A DNA stretch of 64,000 bases from Actinomycetales bacterium (GCA_002748155.1 PDRO01000002.1:124001-188000), one strand, 5' to 3'. Positions 1 through 8,730 are shown, counted from the first letter of the stretch. Made by a program: numbers and translations. The notes: generated by a model from the sequence alone, not told the origin.

Positions 1-165
1 CACCTCGACGGGGCCGTCAAGCCCGGCCAACGTGATCTCCCCGCCGTGTTGTGGCCACGATCGACGCACGAGGGCCGCGCCGAAGACGACGCTACCAACC
101 AGGGTGACCGTCAGTAGTACGCCGACAGCCAGCCCTATCCGTTTCAGCAATCGTGCGCGTGCCAC
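1..165 (-). CDS. Penicillin acylase family protein, N-terminus only (cut by window edge)
   Basis: Only the first 55 codons are in the window; the gene runs off the left edge. The translation has a short basic N-terminus and one hydrophobic segment at about residues 9-31 (signal anchor). It then reads WPQHGGEITLAGLDGPVEV, the type of sequence that precedes the catalytic part of penicillin-acylase (Ntn-hydrolase) family proteins. GTG at 165 is the only possible start because a TAG lies four codons upstream in frame. The catalytic serine and the substrate cannot be judged from this fragment. The family call rests on a short match and is inference. Confidence 0.6.
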   Translation of the reverse strand, partial: MARARLLKRIGLAVGVLLTVTLVGSVVFGAALVRRSWPQHGGEITLAGLDGPVEV

Positions 166-309
166 CTGATGAGACTAAGTCACCGGCGACCTCGGTTCAC
201 GCAGCGCACGCCAACGAGAGCAGATGGGACGGCAGCCCGGATGCCCGGCGGACGTCGTTCCGCTGACAAAGGCGTAGACTTCCGCCGCTGTCTGAGCCAG
301 GAGGACCGA

Positions 310-687
310 GTGCCCACGTACGCCTACGCCTGCACGACGTGCGACCACACCTTCGACGCGGTGCAGTCGTTCAGTGACGACCCGCTGTCAGTATGCCCCG
401 AATGCGAGGGCCGGCTACGCAAGGTCTACAACTCGATCGGGGTCACGTTCAAAGGATCGGGCTTTTACCGCACCGATTCGCGAGCCGCGTCGGGCAAGTC
501 AGCGTCGAACGGCTCGGCGACAACCTCCGGTGGGTCGGGCAAGGCGTCCGAGGGGTCGGCCACATCGTCAGGGTCTACCGGGTCCGCAGAGTCATCGAGC
601 TCGTCCGGTCAGTCGGGCGGTTCGGCCACGTCATCCACCGAATCGGGCAGCGGGTCCGGGTCGACCGGCACGACTTCCGGCAGCTGA
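310..687 (+). CDS. FmdB-family zinc-ribbon protein
   Basis: This is a 125-residue protein starting VPTYAYACTTC, with the paired cysteines CTTC and CPEC of the FmdB/CxxC_CxxC_SSSS zinc-ribbon family and the conserved GxGFYRTD stretch near residue 55. The remaining half is low-complexity Ser/Gly/Thr, which is usual for actinobacterial members. The GTG start is set by AGGAGG at 299-304, five bases upstream; longer in-frame starts have no Shine-Dalgarno. The family is often described as a putative regulatory protein, but its function is not established. It is followed by a repeat-bearing gap and mtnP on the same strand. Confidence 0.85.
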   Translation: MPTYAYACTTCDHTFDAVQSFSDDPLSVCPECEGRLRKVYNSIGVTFKGSGFYRTDSRAASGKSASNGSATTSGGSGKASEGSATSSGSTGSAESSSSSGQSGGSATSSTESGSGSGSTGTTSGS

Positions 688-714
688 CCGGGCGACCGGG
701 AGTTGACCGGGCCC

Positions 715-800
715 GACTCACTACGGGGCACGACTCACTACGGGGCACGACTCACTACGGGGCACGACTCACTGACCGGGCACGATTCACTACCCGGCAC
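715..800. repeat. Short tandem repeat, 17-bp unit
   Basis: Three perfect copies of a 17-base unit (GACTCACTACGGGGCAC) start at 715, 732 and 749, followed by two degenerate copies at 766-783 and 784-800. They fill the gap between the FmdB gene and mtnP. The copies read through in several frames, but no coding signal supports translation. Confidence 0.85.
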
Positions 801-931
801 AACCTCACCTGGCCAAGCACGAGCCCCTCGGCAACACGCTCGGGTTGTCCACAGCCATCGTCCTGCTGACAGCAGCATCCACAGATCTGCTCGGGATGCC
901 CAGGGCCGGGCCACGCGGGATGCCCCTGCCC

Positions 932-937
932 TAGCCT
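932..937 (+). promoter_or_regulatory. -10 box of leaderless mtnP promoter
   Basis: TAGCCT lies six bases before the mtnP ATG and there is no Shine-Dalgarno. This is the spacing expected for actinobacterial leaderless transcripts. No clear -35 box is seen. Confidence 0.5.
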
Positions 938-943
938 TCCTCC

Positions 944-1765
944 ATGAGCACAGCGGGCATCGGAGTCATCGGCGGATCGGGGTTCTACAGCTTCCTCGAG
1001 GACGCACAGCGAGTGTCGGTCGACACTCCATTCGGCGAGCCGAGCGACGACCTCGTCGTCGGGCGGCTGCATGGTCGCACTGTCGCGTTCGTTGCCCGGC
1101 ACGGGCACGATCACCGGTTTCCTCCACACCGGGTGAACTACCGGGCCAATCTGTGGGCGTTGCGTTCGCTCGGCGTGCGCCAGGTGCTCGCCCCATGTGC
1201 TGTCGGATCGTTGCGGCCGGAACTGGGACCCGGCACGGTGGTGGTCCCGGACCAGATCGTCGATCGGACGTGGGGGCGTCCGCACACCGTATATGACGAG
1301 GTCGGCGGGGTCGTGCACGTCGCGTTCGCCGACCCGTACTGCGCCGCCGGGCGCTCGGCGGTCGCTGCTGCCCTGGCCGAGAGCGAGCTGCCGTATTCGC
1401 TCGGTGGCACGATTGTCGTCGTCAACGGCCCCCGCTTCTCCAGCCGGGCGGAGAGCGTCGGGCACCAACAATCCGGGTGGGCCCTCGTCGGGATGACGAC
1501 GATGCCCGAGGCGGCGATCGCTCGGGAACTGGCCATGTGCTACACGTCGGTGGCGATGGTCACGGATCTGGATGCCGGGCTTGAGCACGGCGAGGGGGTG
1601 ACCCACACGGAAGTGCTCGAGGTCTTCGCTCAGGCGATGCCCGGTTTCAAGGCGTTGATCGGCCAGGCCGTGGCCCGCCTGCCGGAGCATGCCGATGACC
1701 AGGCCGCCACCTGTCCTTGCCGCCGGGCGCTCGACGGGCGGACGCTGCCCTTCGAGCTGCCGTGA
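944..1765 (+). CDS. mtnP: S-methyl-5'-thioadenosine phosphorylase
   Basis: A 273-residue purine-nucleoside-phosphorylase family enzyme that cleaves methylthioadenosine to adenine and methylthioribose-1-phosphate (methionine salvage and polyamine by-product removal). Family marks are GVIGGSGFY at the N-terminus (phosphate loop), RHGHDHRFPPHRVNYRAN, NGPRFSSRAES and VGMTTMPEAAIARE. The VTDLD aspartates typical of 6-aminopurine (MTA) specificity replace the Asn of guanine/hypoxanthine phosphorylases. It appears leaderless (TAGCCT six bases upstream). Its stop overlaps the GTG of the next gene (GTGA), so the two are probably co-translated. A methylthioinosine phosphorylase is the main alternative. 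Confidence 0.88.
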   Translation: MSTAGIGVIGGSGFYSFLEDAQRVSVDTPFGEPSDDLVVGRLHGRTVAFVARHGHDHRFPPHRVNYRANLWALRSLGVRQVLAPCAVGSLRPELGPGTVVVPDQIVDRTWGRPHTVYDEVGGVVHVAFADPYCAAGRSAVAAALAESELPYSLGGTIVVVNGPRFSSRAESVGHQQSGWALVGMTTMPEAAIARELAMCYTSVAMVTDLDAGLEHGEGVTHTEVLEVFAQAMPGFKALIGQAVARLPEHADDQAATCPCRRALDGRTLPFELP

Positions 1766-2538
1766 CCTGGTCGGACGTGGGTAGATCTGGGTTGGGGAGC
1801 ACTCGTCAGGCGGGTGTCATCGAGCCCGACCCGGCTCAGCTGACGGCACCGCCGCCGTGGCGACGGATGGCCTCAGCTGCGCGGCCACGATCGCGTCGGG
1901 GGCGCATCCGGGTCCAGCGCGTCCGCCGTGGGGTCGCTGCCGTCCTAGCCGGCTGCGCGGTTTGGTTCGGGATCGGTGCGCTGTCGCCACCGGCCCCGCC
2001 GGTCGGTGTGCCTGCGCTCGTTGCGCTCGGTGAGCTGCCGGTCGGCTCGGTGTTGACTGCTGACGATCTGCAGGTCGTGCACCGGCCAGCCGAGCAGCTG
2101 CCGGAAGGTGTGATCTCCGACCTCGACACAGCGTTGGGGCAGGTGCTGGGCGGGTCGCTGGGCACCGGAGAAGTGTTGACGGCGCGCCGACTGCGTAGCT
2201 CGGCGGGGCTGGGCAGTCGACCTGGCACGGTGAGCATGTCGGTGCCGGTGGCGAGCGCGGGGCTATTGGAGGTGCTGCAACCGGGCGATCGGGTGGTGCT
2301 ATTCGCGCCGGGCACGGGCACTCCGGCCGGGGTCGGGACGGTGCAGCTGGCCCGCAGCGGCGACTCCGGCGGGACCACCTTCGGCGCGGGGCCACCCCCG
2401 TTGCTGTTGTTGGCGCTTCCGGCCGCTGACGCGGCTTCGGTGGCCGCGGCACAGCGTCCGGAACTGGGGGGTGGCTTCGTGGTGGCCGTGTGTGCTCCTG
2501 GGCTCACCGACCCGTCGAGCTGCCCCGATCTTGGCTGA
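1762..2538 (+). CDS. SAF-domain (RcpC/CpaB-like) membrane protein
   Basis: A protein of about 258 residues with a basic N-terminus and one membrane segment (GVAAVLAGCAVWFGIGAL). A SAF domain follows (VALGELPVGSVLTADDLQVV ... LPEG ... LGQVLGGSLGTGEVLTARRL) and then a RcpC-like C-terminal part (VSMSVPVASAGLLEVLQPGDRVVLFA). SAF proteins of this type resemble the CpaB/RcpC pilus-assembly family, but no pilus genes are nearby, so the role is open. GTG 1762 overlaps the mtnP stop by four bases; ATG 1867 is a shorter alternative. Confidence 0.75.
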   Translation: MTWSDVGRSGLGSTRQAGVIEPDPAQLTAPPPWRRMASAARPRSRRGRIRVQRVRRGVAAVLAGCAVWFGIGALSPPAPPVGVPALVALGELPVGSVLTADDLQVVHRPAEQLPEGVISDLDTALGQVLGGSLGTGEVLTARRLRSSAGLGSRPGTVSMSVPVASAGLLEVLQPGDRVVLFAPGTGTPAGVGTVQLARSGDSGGTTFGAGPPPLLLLALPAADAASVAAAQRPELGGGFVVAVCAPGLTDPSSCPDLG

Positions 2539-2567
2539 CAACGAGTATTGAGTGATGGCACTAACGC

Positions 2568-2597
2568 TTGCTCGGGGTACCCGCATGGCGCTAACGT
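2568..2597 (+). promoter_or_regulatory. Candidate promoter for mscL
   Basis: TTGCTC (2568-2573) and TAACGT (2592-2597) are 18 bases apart and lie 120 bases before mscL. The two boxes sit in an imperfect direct repeat (ATGGCxCTAACG at about 2555 and 2585). An alternative -10 is TATTTT just downstream. Confidence 0.4.
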
Positions 2598-2717
2598 GCG
2601 TATTTTTGTATTGCAAGGCTCCTCAGGGGACACGCCGAAACCGCCTCCCCCACGGTGTGTTCGGTGGCCGCCGAGAGTAGGGAGCGACAACTCCACGCAA
2701 AGGCAGGACACAACACC

Positions 2718-3110
2718 ATGTTCAAAGGCTTCAAAGACTTCATCATGCGCGGCAACGTCGTCGAACTGGCGGTAGCCGTGGTCATCGGCTCGGCATTCGC
2801 AGCCGTCGTTGACGCCTTCGTGTCCAACATCATCAACCCGCTGCTGGCCGCCATGGGCGGTGTCGAAGCGGGTGGGCTCGGCCTCCAGCTCGTCGAAGGT
2901 GGCGATGAAGCCACCTTCATCAACATCGGCGCGATCATCAACGCGTTCATCGTCTTCTTGCTCACCGCGGCTGTCGTCTACTTCGCGTTCGTGCTGCCGA
3001 TGAACAAGCTCAGCGAGCGTCGCAAAGCTGGCCAGGTAGAGGCGCCCGAAGAGCCCTCGGAGGAGATTGTGCTACTGCGCGAGATCCGCGATTCGCTCAA
3101 GGCGCGCTGA
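2718..3110 (+). CDS. mscL: Large-conductance mechanosensitive channel MscL
   Basis: A 130-residue channel protein, normal for the family. It opens under membrane tension to release solutes on hypo-osmotic shock. It begins MFKGFKDFIMRGNVVELAVAVVIG, with the conserved N-terminal amphipathic helix and pore-lining TM1, including the AVAVVIGSAF gate segment. TM2 is near residues 70-95 and a charged cytoplasmic helix ends LLREIRDSLKAR. ATG 2718 fits the family start. It is transcribed alone and ends before a strong hairpin. Confidence 0.97.
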   Translation: MFKGFKDFIMRGNVVELAVAVVIGSAFAAVVDAFVSNIINPLLAAMGGVEAGGLGLQLVEGGDEATFINIGAIINAFIVFLLTAAVVYFAFVLPMNKLSERRKAGQVEAPEEPSEEIVLLREIRDSLKAR

Positions 3111-3177
3111 GGCCTTTAGTCGGCTCGGTCGCGAGTGGCATCTGTGCCGGTGCTATTCATGGCCAAGCCTGCTACAC

Positions 3178-3211
3178 GCGGCCTCCGGGCCCATTCGGGC
3201 CCGGAGGCCGC
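3178..3211. terminator. Bidirectional hairpin terminator
   Basis: A perfect 15-base stem (GCGGCCTCCGGGCCC and its complement) with a four-base loop lies between the convergent mscL and helicase genes. No T-tract follows, as is common in high-GC actinobacteria. Confidence 0.8.
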
Positions 3212-3226
3212 ATCACTTGGTGGAGT

Positions 3227-6200
3227 TCAGTCCCAGTGCGGTGGCCGCTGGTCGCGCAACCAGGAGTCACGACGGTCACCCTCGTCGGGGACTTCGCCCC
3301 AGCCGACGTCCGTGTCGTCTTGAGACCGCTCGACCGATCGTCGGCCACGTAGCCATCTGGGTCGGCGGGAGCTGACGGGTTCACTCGACGAGCGGTCGTG
3401 TTTCGGGTCGGATGCCGATCCCGATGTCGATGCTGGTTGAGCCGGGACGAACTCCGCCACCAGCGCGTGGACCACATCGACGATCAGAGCCACGTCGCGT
3501 GCCGGATCCCGGTAGATGTCGGTACTCCAGACCCGCACGTGTTGCCACCCCATCCGGACCACTTGTTCGGCACGAGCAACGTCCCGGCCACGCACCCCCG
3601 GCAACCCGGCATACTCCGGGCCGTCTCCCTCGACGGCAACGAGCCACCGGCCGGGCAACGCACGATGGCCGACCGCCAGATCGAGTCTGTGCTCACCCGA
3701 TCCGACCCGTTCGGCAACCACGAGTCCTTCCCGGCGCAGCCGCTCAGCCAGCTCGTGCATGAGCGGATCGCGGGTCGGCTCGCTGTCCGTCGGCGGCGCC
3801 GGATCGACTCCACGTCCTTCAGCGAATCGCAGCATCCGGTGCAGCAGTACCGCTGCGGGAGTATGCGACCGGCTCGGATCGACATCGTCACAGCTCAGGC
3901 TCGACACGACGATCAGCTCGGTTCGCGCGGCCGTTGTGGCGCGGTGCAGGTCGGCTTCGGGGTCGGGGTGGTCGAGCTGGGGAAAGCGGTGCGGCACTTG
4001 CCCGTCGGGAGTGCGTCCGTAGCCGGGAGCCAGCACGACGATGTCACGGGACACCTCTTGGGCCCGGATCATCGGCACGATGACGAACGGTTCCACGCGT
4101 GATTGGTCGGTGAGGGCCTGCCCAGCGGGGTCGTCAACCCCCAAACGCCCCAGTGTCTGACGGATCCGGTCGCTGACCAGTTCGGCCATGGTTTCGGTGA
4201 CCGTGAGGACCGCGAGACTGGCTGTCGGGTCGTGGCGGGCCTGGTCGACGACGAGAGCGACAGTGCGCTCCACTTCAGCCTCGCTCCATTCGATGGCGGC
4301 CCCATCGGGCGGCACGTCGGCAGCGGTGCCGTTGACAGCGACGCGGCGCACCCGTGGTTTCTCCACGGGTGCCGGAATCCCGGATGTGCGGCCGTCGAGC
4401 ACGTCGAGAACCAACCGGCTGTCCATCGGCGCGTGCCACCAGGTCAATTCGCGACCGGGGAGCAGGCCGCGGGCCGCTTCGAGCAGCGACTGGCCGGGTG
4501 GTGCTGTGCTGTCGGGCGCCGTGGGCGACCCGACTCGGAACGGCTCCGGCCGGCGACCGTGTGGGTCACCGACGATCACGGCCCGAGCACCCCGAGACAG
4601 CGCCGAGACTCCTTCGGCGACCGTGATGCTCGACGCGTCGTCGACGATGACGACATCGAAGGACGTGCCCGGCCCGAGCAGCTGGGCCACGGCATACGGG
4701 CTGGCGACCAGACACGGGCGTAAGGCCGTTAGGACGTGTTCGGCCTCCCGGAACAAGTCGGCGAACGGCAACTGCCGGCGGGGCAACGCCCCCTGGGTGT
4801 GCAACAAGTCGACTTCACCAGGATGGTCTTCCATCCGACGCATCGAGCGCCGGTCGACCGCTCCCCGCACGCGCAGGGCGTCCTCCTGACGGGACTCGAG
4901 GTCGAGCCGGACCAGCCGGGATGCGATGTCGCGCAACGCAACTCCGTCGTGCCGTGCGTAGCGGGGGTCGCGGGTGGCGATCTCTTGTGTCAGCGACATC
5001 CACCAAATGTGTTCGAGCTCGCCGGGCACTTGTTCCGAACGCACCCCGCGGTGGGCGAAGTCGTCTATCACCTCGCTGAGGCCGGTGTCGCGTAGTTCGG
5101 CGATGACCGGGGCGACTTCGGGCAGCACGAAGAGCCGTTCCAGTTGCTCGTTGAGGCGGCTGATCAGGGTGCGCAACACCGGCAGGTCCAGCGCCAGCAG
5201 GTCGGGGGTGCCCGCGAGCCGCTGCCCGAGCCAATGCAGGTCCCGCGCGAGCGCGGCATACACCTCCTCGGCTTCGTCGATCCGGGGGGAGACCTCGGGA
5301 CGGCCGCCGGCCCCCACCAGGTCGTACCACGCCCGACGTTGAGTCTGGGCGGAGGCGAGCTCAGCATGCAAGTCCGCCGGCGGGCGCCCGGGCCGCAACA
5401 GGCGCCGGGCCTGGCCGCGCACTTTGGCGCGGGCGACCGGACCGAGCCGGATCGTCTGCCCGGCGCGGTAGGTCGCTGACCCGGTGGCAATCAAGTGCTC
5501 GTCAAGAGGCACGTCGAAGACCTCGGGCCGGAAGACCTCCAGCGTGCGGCGCACCCCGCGCATCGTGTCGAAGGCGTGCCCCCAGTCGCGGGGTGATCGG
5601 GCTGACGGCAGCCAACTCTCGGCAAGAATGGCGTCGAGCTGCTGGTTGGCCTGCGCGAGCGCCCCGTCAGCCAGTCGGCCGACGATCTCGCGGGCCTGCT
5701 CAATCTGGTCGCTGTCACGGATGTCGGCGCCATACCACGGGTCGCCGCCGGGTTCGGGTGACCAGGCACCGGCTGCAGCGGCGGCCTCGATCCGGGCGGC
5801 CAGCTCGACGAGCTGGTCGTGGTCGAGCCGCTGCAGGGTCACCGGGTCGAGCCGCACCTGCGAGCCCGGGGGCTGGTCGTGCCCACTGAGTTCCTGAACG
5901 TGTTGCTGAGCGGCGTATGCCGTGATGCCCCATGGCTCGCGGACCTCGTGCAACGCACGCACGTGGTCACGGAGCACCTGTTGACATTGGGCGATCTCGG
6001 TGGCCCGGGCAACCCGGCCCTGGGGCTCGGCCTGCGCTTCGACGGTTGCGATGTCGAGCTCGTCGACCCGGCGCAGCGACGTCCCGAGTGCCTGCAGAAC
6101 CGGGCCACGGTTCTCGGCAGCCCCGGTCAGGTCGAGCAGCAGGTCGTCGAGACCGAGCGGGGCCAGCCGGTCTTCCAGGGCACGGATGCTGTCCCGGCGT

Positions 6201-7138
6201 GGCGTGACGTAGAGGATGCGTCTGCCGTCGTGGGCCAGCGCGGCGATCAACGCGGCGAGCGTCTGGGTGCGCCCGGTGCCCAAGGGCGCTTCGAGCACGA
6301 GTTGCTGACCGGCCCGGACTGCGTCGAGCACCGACTGTTGAGCGCCGTCGAGGCCGAGCACGAGCAACTCCGACTCGGGGTCCGGGTCGCTGTCGACACC
6401 CGGCAGCTCGGTGTCCAGCCGCGCGGCTGCCGCGGCATCGCCGGCGAGCGCAGCCACGACGTCGACCTCAGCCAGCCACTGGGCGTTGGTGCCGACGTCG
6501 GCGACCATGGCGGGCTTGCTGTAGGGGTAGGTGCCGAGCACCAGCGAGGGCGTCACTGCGAACCCGGGCACGTCGGCGCAGAACTGCTCGAGGGCGGCAT
6601 ACACCGGGTAGGGGTCGAATCCAGAGGCGACATCGGCGAGCCCGGCCAACGCGGCCGCGTCGACCGGCGCACCGACGACCGAACCGAGGTAGTCGACCAG
6701 GGCCGGGTTGACCATGGCATCCGGCCCCAGGTCGAATTCGAAGTCGGGTTCGTCTACGCCGGTCGGGCGGAGCGTGCAGGTGCGTAGCAGCACCGGAGCT
6801 TCGACAACCGTCGACGTGCGCAGTGGTTTCCAGGTGGCCGTCCCGACCGCGACGAAGCCAGTAACCAACCCGCGTTCGTGACGCAGCATCCGTTCGGCGT
6901 GGCAGATACGCCGGGCGCTGTCCCGGGCCGTGTCGAAGGCGCCGGGCTCACGGACCAGGTCGGAGAGCCTCGTGACGCGCCCAGCAAGAAACATGGAAAC
7001 CCCACCCGGGTGCGCGTTGCTCAGGTCGAGGTAATTGCCCGGTCGCTCAGCTGCCGGCAACGCCCAGAGCAGGGTGTTGCGGCCACCGACGTCGGACAGT
7101 TCACGGGACCAGCCCGCCATCGTCTCCATGACACTCAC
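3227..7138 (-). CDS. Helicase-like AAA ATPase with C-terminal PD-(D/E)XK nuclease domain
   Basis: A 1303-residue superfamily-1-like ATPase. Near residue 260 is LGLDGAQQSVLDAV (Q-motif like), then the P-loop APLGTGRTQT at 285-293, where Arg replaces the usual Walker A Lys. VIVDDASS stands in for motif II and is followed by GARAVIVGD. The C-terminal 120 residues carry HRLDLAV, WLVAVEGDG and GWQHVRVWSTDIYRDP, the pattern of the vsr-like MTES-type restriction-endonuclease fold with its Asp and Glu in place. DNA repair or phage defence is plausible but unproven. It is leaderless: TAATCT lies six bases before GTG 7138. Confidence 0.75.
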   Translation of the reverse strand: MSVMETMAGWSRELSDVGGRNTLLWALPAAERPGNYLDLSNAHPGGVSMFLAGRVTRLSDLVREPGAFDTARDSARRICHAERMLRHERGLVTGFVAVGTATWKPLRTSTVVEAPVLLRTCTLRPTGVDEPDFEFDLGPDAMVNPALVDYLGSVVGAPVDAAALAGLADVASGFDPYPVYAALEQFCADVPGFAVTPSLVLGTYPYSKPAMVADVGTNAQWLAEVDVVAALAGDAAAAARLDTELPGVDSDPDPESELLVLGLDGAQQSVLDAVRAGQQLVLEAPLGTGRTQTLAALIAALAHDGRRILYVTPRRDSIRALEDRLAPLGLDDLLLDLTGAAENRGPVLQALGTSLRRVDELDIATVEAQAEPQGRVARATEIAQCQQVLRDHVRALHEVREPWGITAYAAQQHVQELSGHDQPPGSQVRLDPVTLQRLDHDQLVELAARIEAAAAAGAWSPEPGGDPWYGADIRDSDQIEQAREIVGRLADGALAQANQQLDAILAESWLPSARSPRDWGHAFDTMRGVRRTLEVFRPEVFDVPLDEHLIATGSATYRAGQTIRLGPVARAKVRGQARRLLRPGRPPADLHAELASAQTQRRAWYDLVGAGGRPEVSPRIDEAEEVYAALARDLHWLGQRLAGTPDLLALDLPVLRTLISRLNEQLERLFVLPEVAPVIAELRDTGLSEVIDDFAHRGVRSEQVPGELEHIWWMSLTQEIATRDPRYARHDGVALRDIASRLVRLDLESRQEDALRVRGAVDRRSMRRMEDHPGEVDLLHTQGALPRRQLPFADLFREAEHVLTALRPCLVASPYAVAQLLGPGTSFDVVIVDDASSITVAEGVSALSRGARAVIVGDPHGRRPEPFRVGSPTAPDSTAPPGQSLLEAARGLLPGRELTWWHAPMDSRLVLDVLDGRTSGIPAPVEKPRVRRVAVNGTAADVPPDGAAIEWSEAEVERTVALVVDQARHDPTASLAVLTVTETMAELVSDRIRQTLGRLGVDDPAGQALTDQSRVEPFVIVPMIRAQEVSRDIVVLAPGYGRTPDGQVPHRFPQLDHPDPEADLHRATTAARTELIVVSSLSCDDVDPSRSHTPAAVLLHRMLRFAEGRGVDPAPPTDSEPTRDPLMHELAERLRREGLVVAERVGSGEHRLDLAVGHRALPGRWLVAVEGDGPEYAGLPGVRGRDVARAEQVVRMGWQHVRVWSTDIYRDPARDVALIVDVVHALVAEFVPAQPASTSGSASDPKHDRSSSEPVSSRRPRWLRGRRSVERSQDDTDVGWGEVPDEGDRRDSWLRDQRPPHWD

Positions 7139-7144
7139 CTAGTC

Positions 7145-7150
7145 AGATTA
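7145..7150 (-). promoter_or_regulatory. -10 box of leaderless helicase promoter
   Basis: On the minus strand TAATCT ends six bases before GTG 7138, with no Shine-Dalgarno. Confidence 0.5.
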
Positions 7151-7327
7151 GTCGGGTGGCCGACCCGCCTCGTGGTGCCGCGCCTGTGTCGAGATAATCG
7201 ACTCAGGCCATGCCTGCCCATGCTTGCCCATGTGTCTGCGTTGTAGCGCCGGTCCGGCCTGCAGGGCACGCTGGAGGGCACCACGAGTCGAGCAGGTGGC
7301 CCGGATGCTGACACAATGGCGCGGCTG

Positions 7328-7400
7328 GCCCTCGTAGCTCAGCGGATAGAGCACCGCTCTCCTAAAGCGGGTGTCGCGCGTTCGAGTCGCGCCGGGGGCA
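7328..7400 (+). tRNA. tRNA-Arg (anticodon CCT)
   Basis: A 73-base cloverleaf. The acceptor GCCCTCG pairs with CGGGGGC (one G-U), and the D arm is GCTC/GAGC. The anticodon arm CCGCT/AGCGG has loop CTCCTAA (anticodon CCT, reading AGG). The T arm is GCGCG-TTCGAGT-CGCGC and the discriminator is A. CCA is not encoded. It lies between the helicase start and the nlpC end. Confidence 0.95.
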
Positions 7401-7586
7401 CTCGCGTCGTGTTGCTGGGCCAACATCACGAGCGCTCATTCCGGATCTGCTGATGTCAGCCGTTCCCGCCTTGAGCTGCCGGTGCTTGGCCAAGACGAAT
7501 CCACCAGCAATGAACTCCACGCTTCGTCACAAGGACGGTGAGGTCGACGACACGGCAATAGCCGTGGTAGCCGAGGAGAATCCGAG

Positions 7587-8486
7587 TCAGAACCGACCGT
7601 AGGAGACTCCAGAGCTGGTCCAGATCTTGCGATACACCGTGCGGCCGAGTCTGCGGCCGGCGTCATACATCATGCCGCCGCCGGCGTAGATGCCGGTGTG
7701 GCTCGCCGGATAGCCGAAGAAGACCAGGTCACCGGGCCGGGGGTTGCTGACCTTGGTCGCGGCCCGGCGCTGAGCTTCGGCGGTGCGGGGAATCGAGATC
7801 CCGGCCCGCCGATACACCATCTGGGTGAAGCCGGAACAGTCGATGCCGGAGGTCGAGGTGCCGCCCCAGCGGTATCGAATGCCCATCAGGCCAGCGGCGA
7901 TCGATGTGATCGAGCCGTTGGGAGCCGGCGCCGAGGACGGCGTGGACTGGTTGTTGTTGGACTGCTCCCTCGACTTGTTGTTGGACTGCTCCCTCGACTT
8001 GTTGTTGGACTGCTCCCTCGACTTGTTGTTGGGCTGCTCCCTAGACGAGCCTCCCGTCGCGCGAGCGCCGCTGTTGCGAGTGGTCTTCTTGACAACCGGG
8101 GGCTTCACCTTGAAGCCGTCGAGCGAACCGAAAGCCGGCAGGACAACCGGGCTCACGGGCACACTGACAACTGGTCCGGTCTGAGCAGCGGAGGCGCTCT
8201 TGATCTGCGCCAGCCGAGCTTCCGCGACCGCTTCGACGAATCCCGGTGAGATAGCCGCGGCGATGGTCGAGTCGCCGACCGAAGCAGGTCGATCAGGCGC
8301 GGACGGGCTGGCAGCGGTGCCGACAGCGGCCTGCGCGGGCAAACCCATCGACACGAGCAAACCGGTCGAAGCGATCGCGACCGTCGAGGCCCGCAACGTT
8401 GGCTTCTGGACACCAGCCACGACGACCTTGACCTCACCCAGCGGTGAATACCCCGGCGCGCGATGGCGCCCGACGTGCTTGGACAT
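7587..8486 (-). CDS. NlpC/P60 family peptidoglycan hydrolase
   Basis: A 299-residue secreted cell-wall endopeptidase. A long signal region (membrane segment ASTVAIASTGLLVSMGLPAQA, about residues 34-54) is followed by a Pro/Ala linker and a repeat region of four SREQxNNK octapeptides. The C-terminal NlpC/P60 domain has the catalytic Cys in GIDCSGF and the His in SHTGIYAG. The third position appears as MYDAGRR rather than the usual His/Asn context. Such enzymes cut D-Glu/mDAP peptide links during growth or separation. The gene is controlled by the ydaO riboswitch immediately upstream, which fits c-di-AMP control of wall hydrolases in actinobacteria. Start ATG 8486 has GGAGAGGG close upstream. 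Confidence 0.93.
   Translation of the reverse strand: MSKHVGRHRAPGYSPLGEVKVVVAGVQKPTLRASTVAIASTGLLVSMGLPAQAAVGTAASPSAPDRPASVGDSTIAAAISPGFVEAVAEARLAQIKSASAAQTGPVVSVPVSPVVLPAFGSLDGFKVKPPVVKKTTRNSGARATGGSSREQPNNKSREQSNNKSREQSNNKSREQSNNNQSTPSSAPAPNGSITSIAAGLMGIRYRWGGTSTSGIDCSGFTQMVYRRAGISIPRTAEAQRRAATKVSNPRPGDLVFFGYPASHTGIYAGGGMMYDAGRRLGRTVYRKIWTSSGVSYGRF
7951..8045. repeat. In-frame 24-bp tandem repeat within the NlpC/P60 gene
   Basis: About four copies of a 24-base unit encode SREQxNNK in the linker before the catalytic domain. The inner copies are nearly identical, so copy number may vary by slippage. Confidence 0.85.
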
Positions 8487-8500
8487 GCGTCCCTCTCCGG

Positions 8501-8655
8501 ATCGCCTACGAGGTGAGCTGTCGGGTTCGAGTGGGAGTTGTCACTCGGCTCTCGGGCCTGTCGTGCACCCGGGAGCTTCACCCCAAGAGCGACGCAGCGG
8601 ATGAGCAATTCCGTTGCGTTGCCCGCTAATGGTTCCCCCGCCCCTGCCCAGCGAT
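8501..8655 (-). promoter_or_regulatory. ydaO-yuaA (cyclic di-AMP) riboswitch
   Basis: The minus-strand leader of the NlpC/P60 gene carries the ydaO core elements in order: ATCGCT, GGGGGAACCA, GGGGTGAAGC, then CGAACCCGACAGCTCACCTC followed by GTAGGCG. ATCGC (8651-8655) pairs with GCGAT (8501-8505) to close P1. The element ends 14 bases before the start codon. In characterised ydaO RNAs, c-di-AMP binding turns off the downstream wall-hydrolase or osmolyte gene. Confidence 0.9.
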
Positions 8656-8730
8656 TCTCGTGGTGACCCGGTGCGGTGGCAGGACTCGGCGTTCCGCATC
8701 GGGGCCGGCCCGGACGAGCCAGCGCTCGCG

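Noticed and set aside
845..853. TTGTCCACA, a perfect DnaA-box consensus
   Set aside because: A single box with no cluster, no AT-rich unwinding region and no dnaA/dnaN nearby; not an origin.
755..1690. Minus-strand ORF of 311 codons opposite mtnP
   Set aside because: Shadow frame of a well-identified gene.
7951..8045. Regularly repeated units considered as a CRISPR array
   Set aside because: Repeats are contiguous 24-mers within a coding frame, with no spacers and no cas genes.
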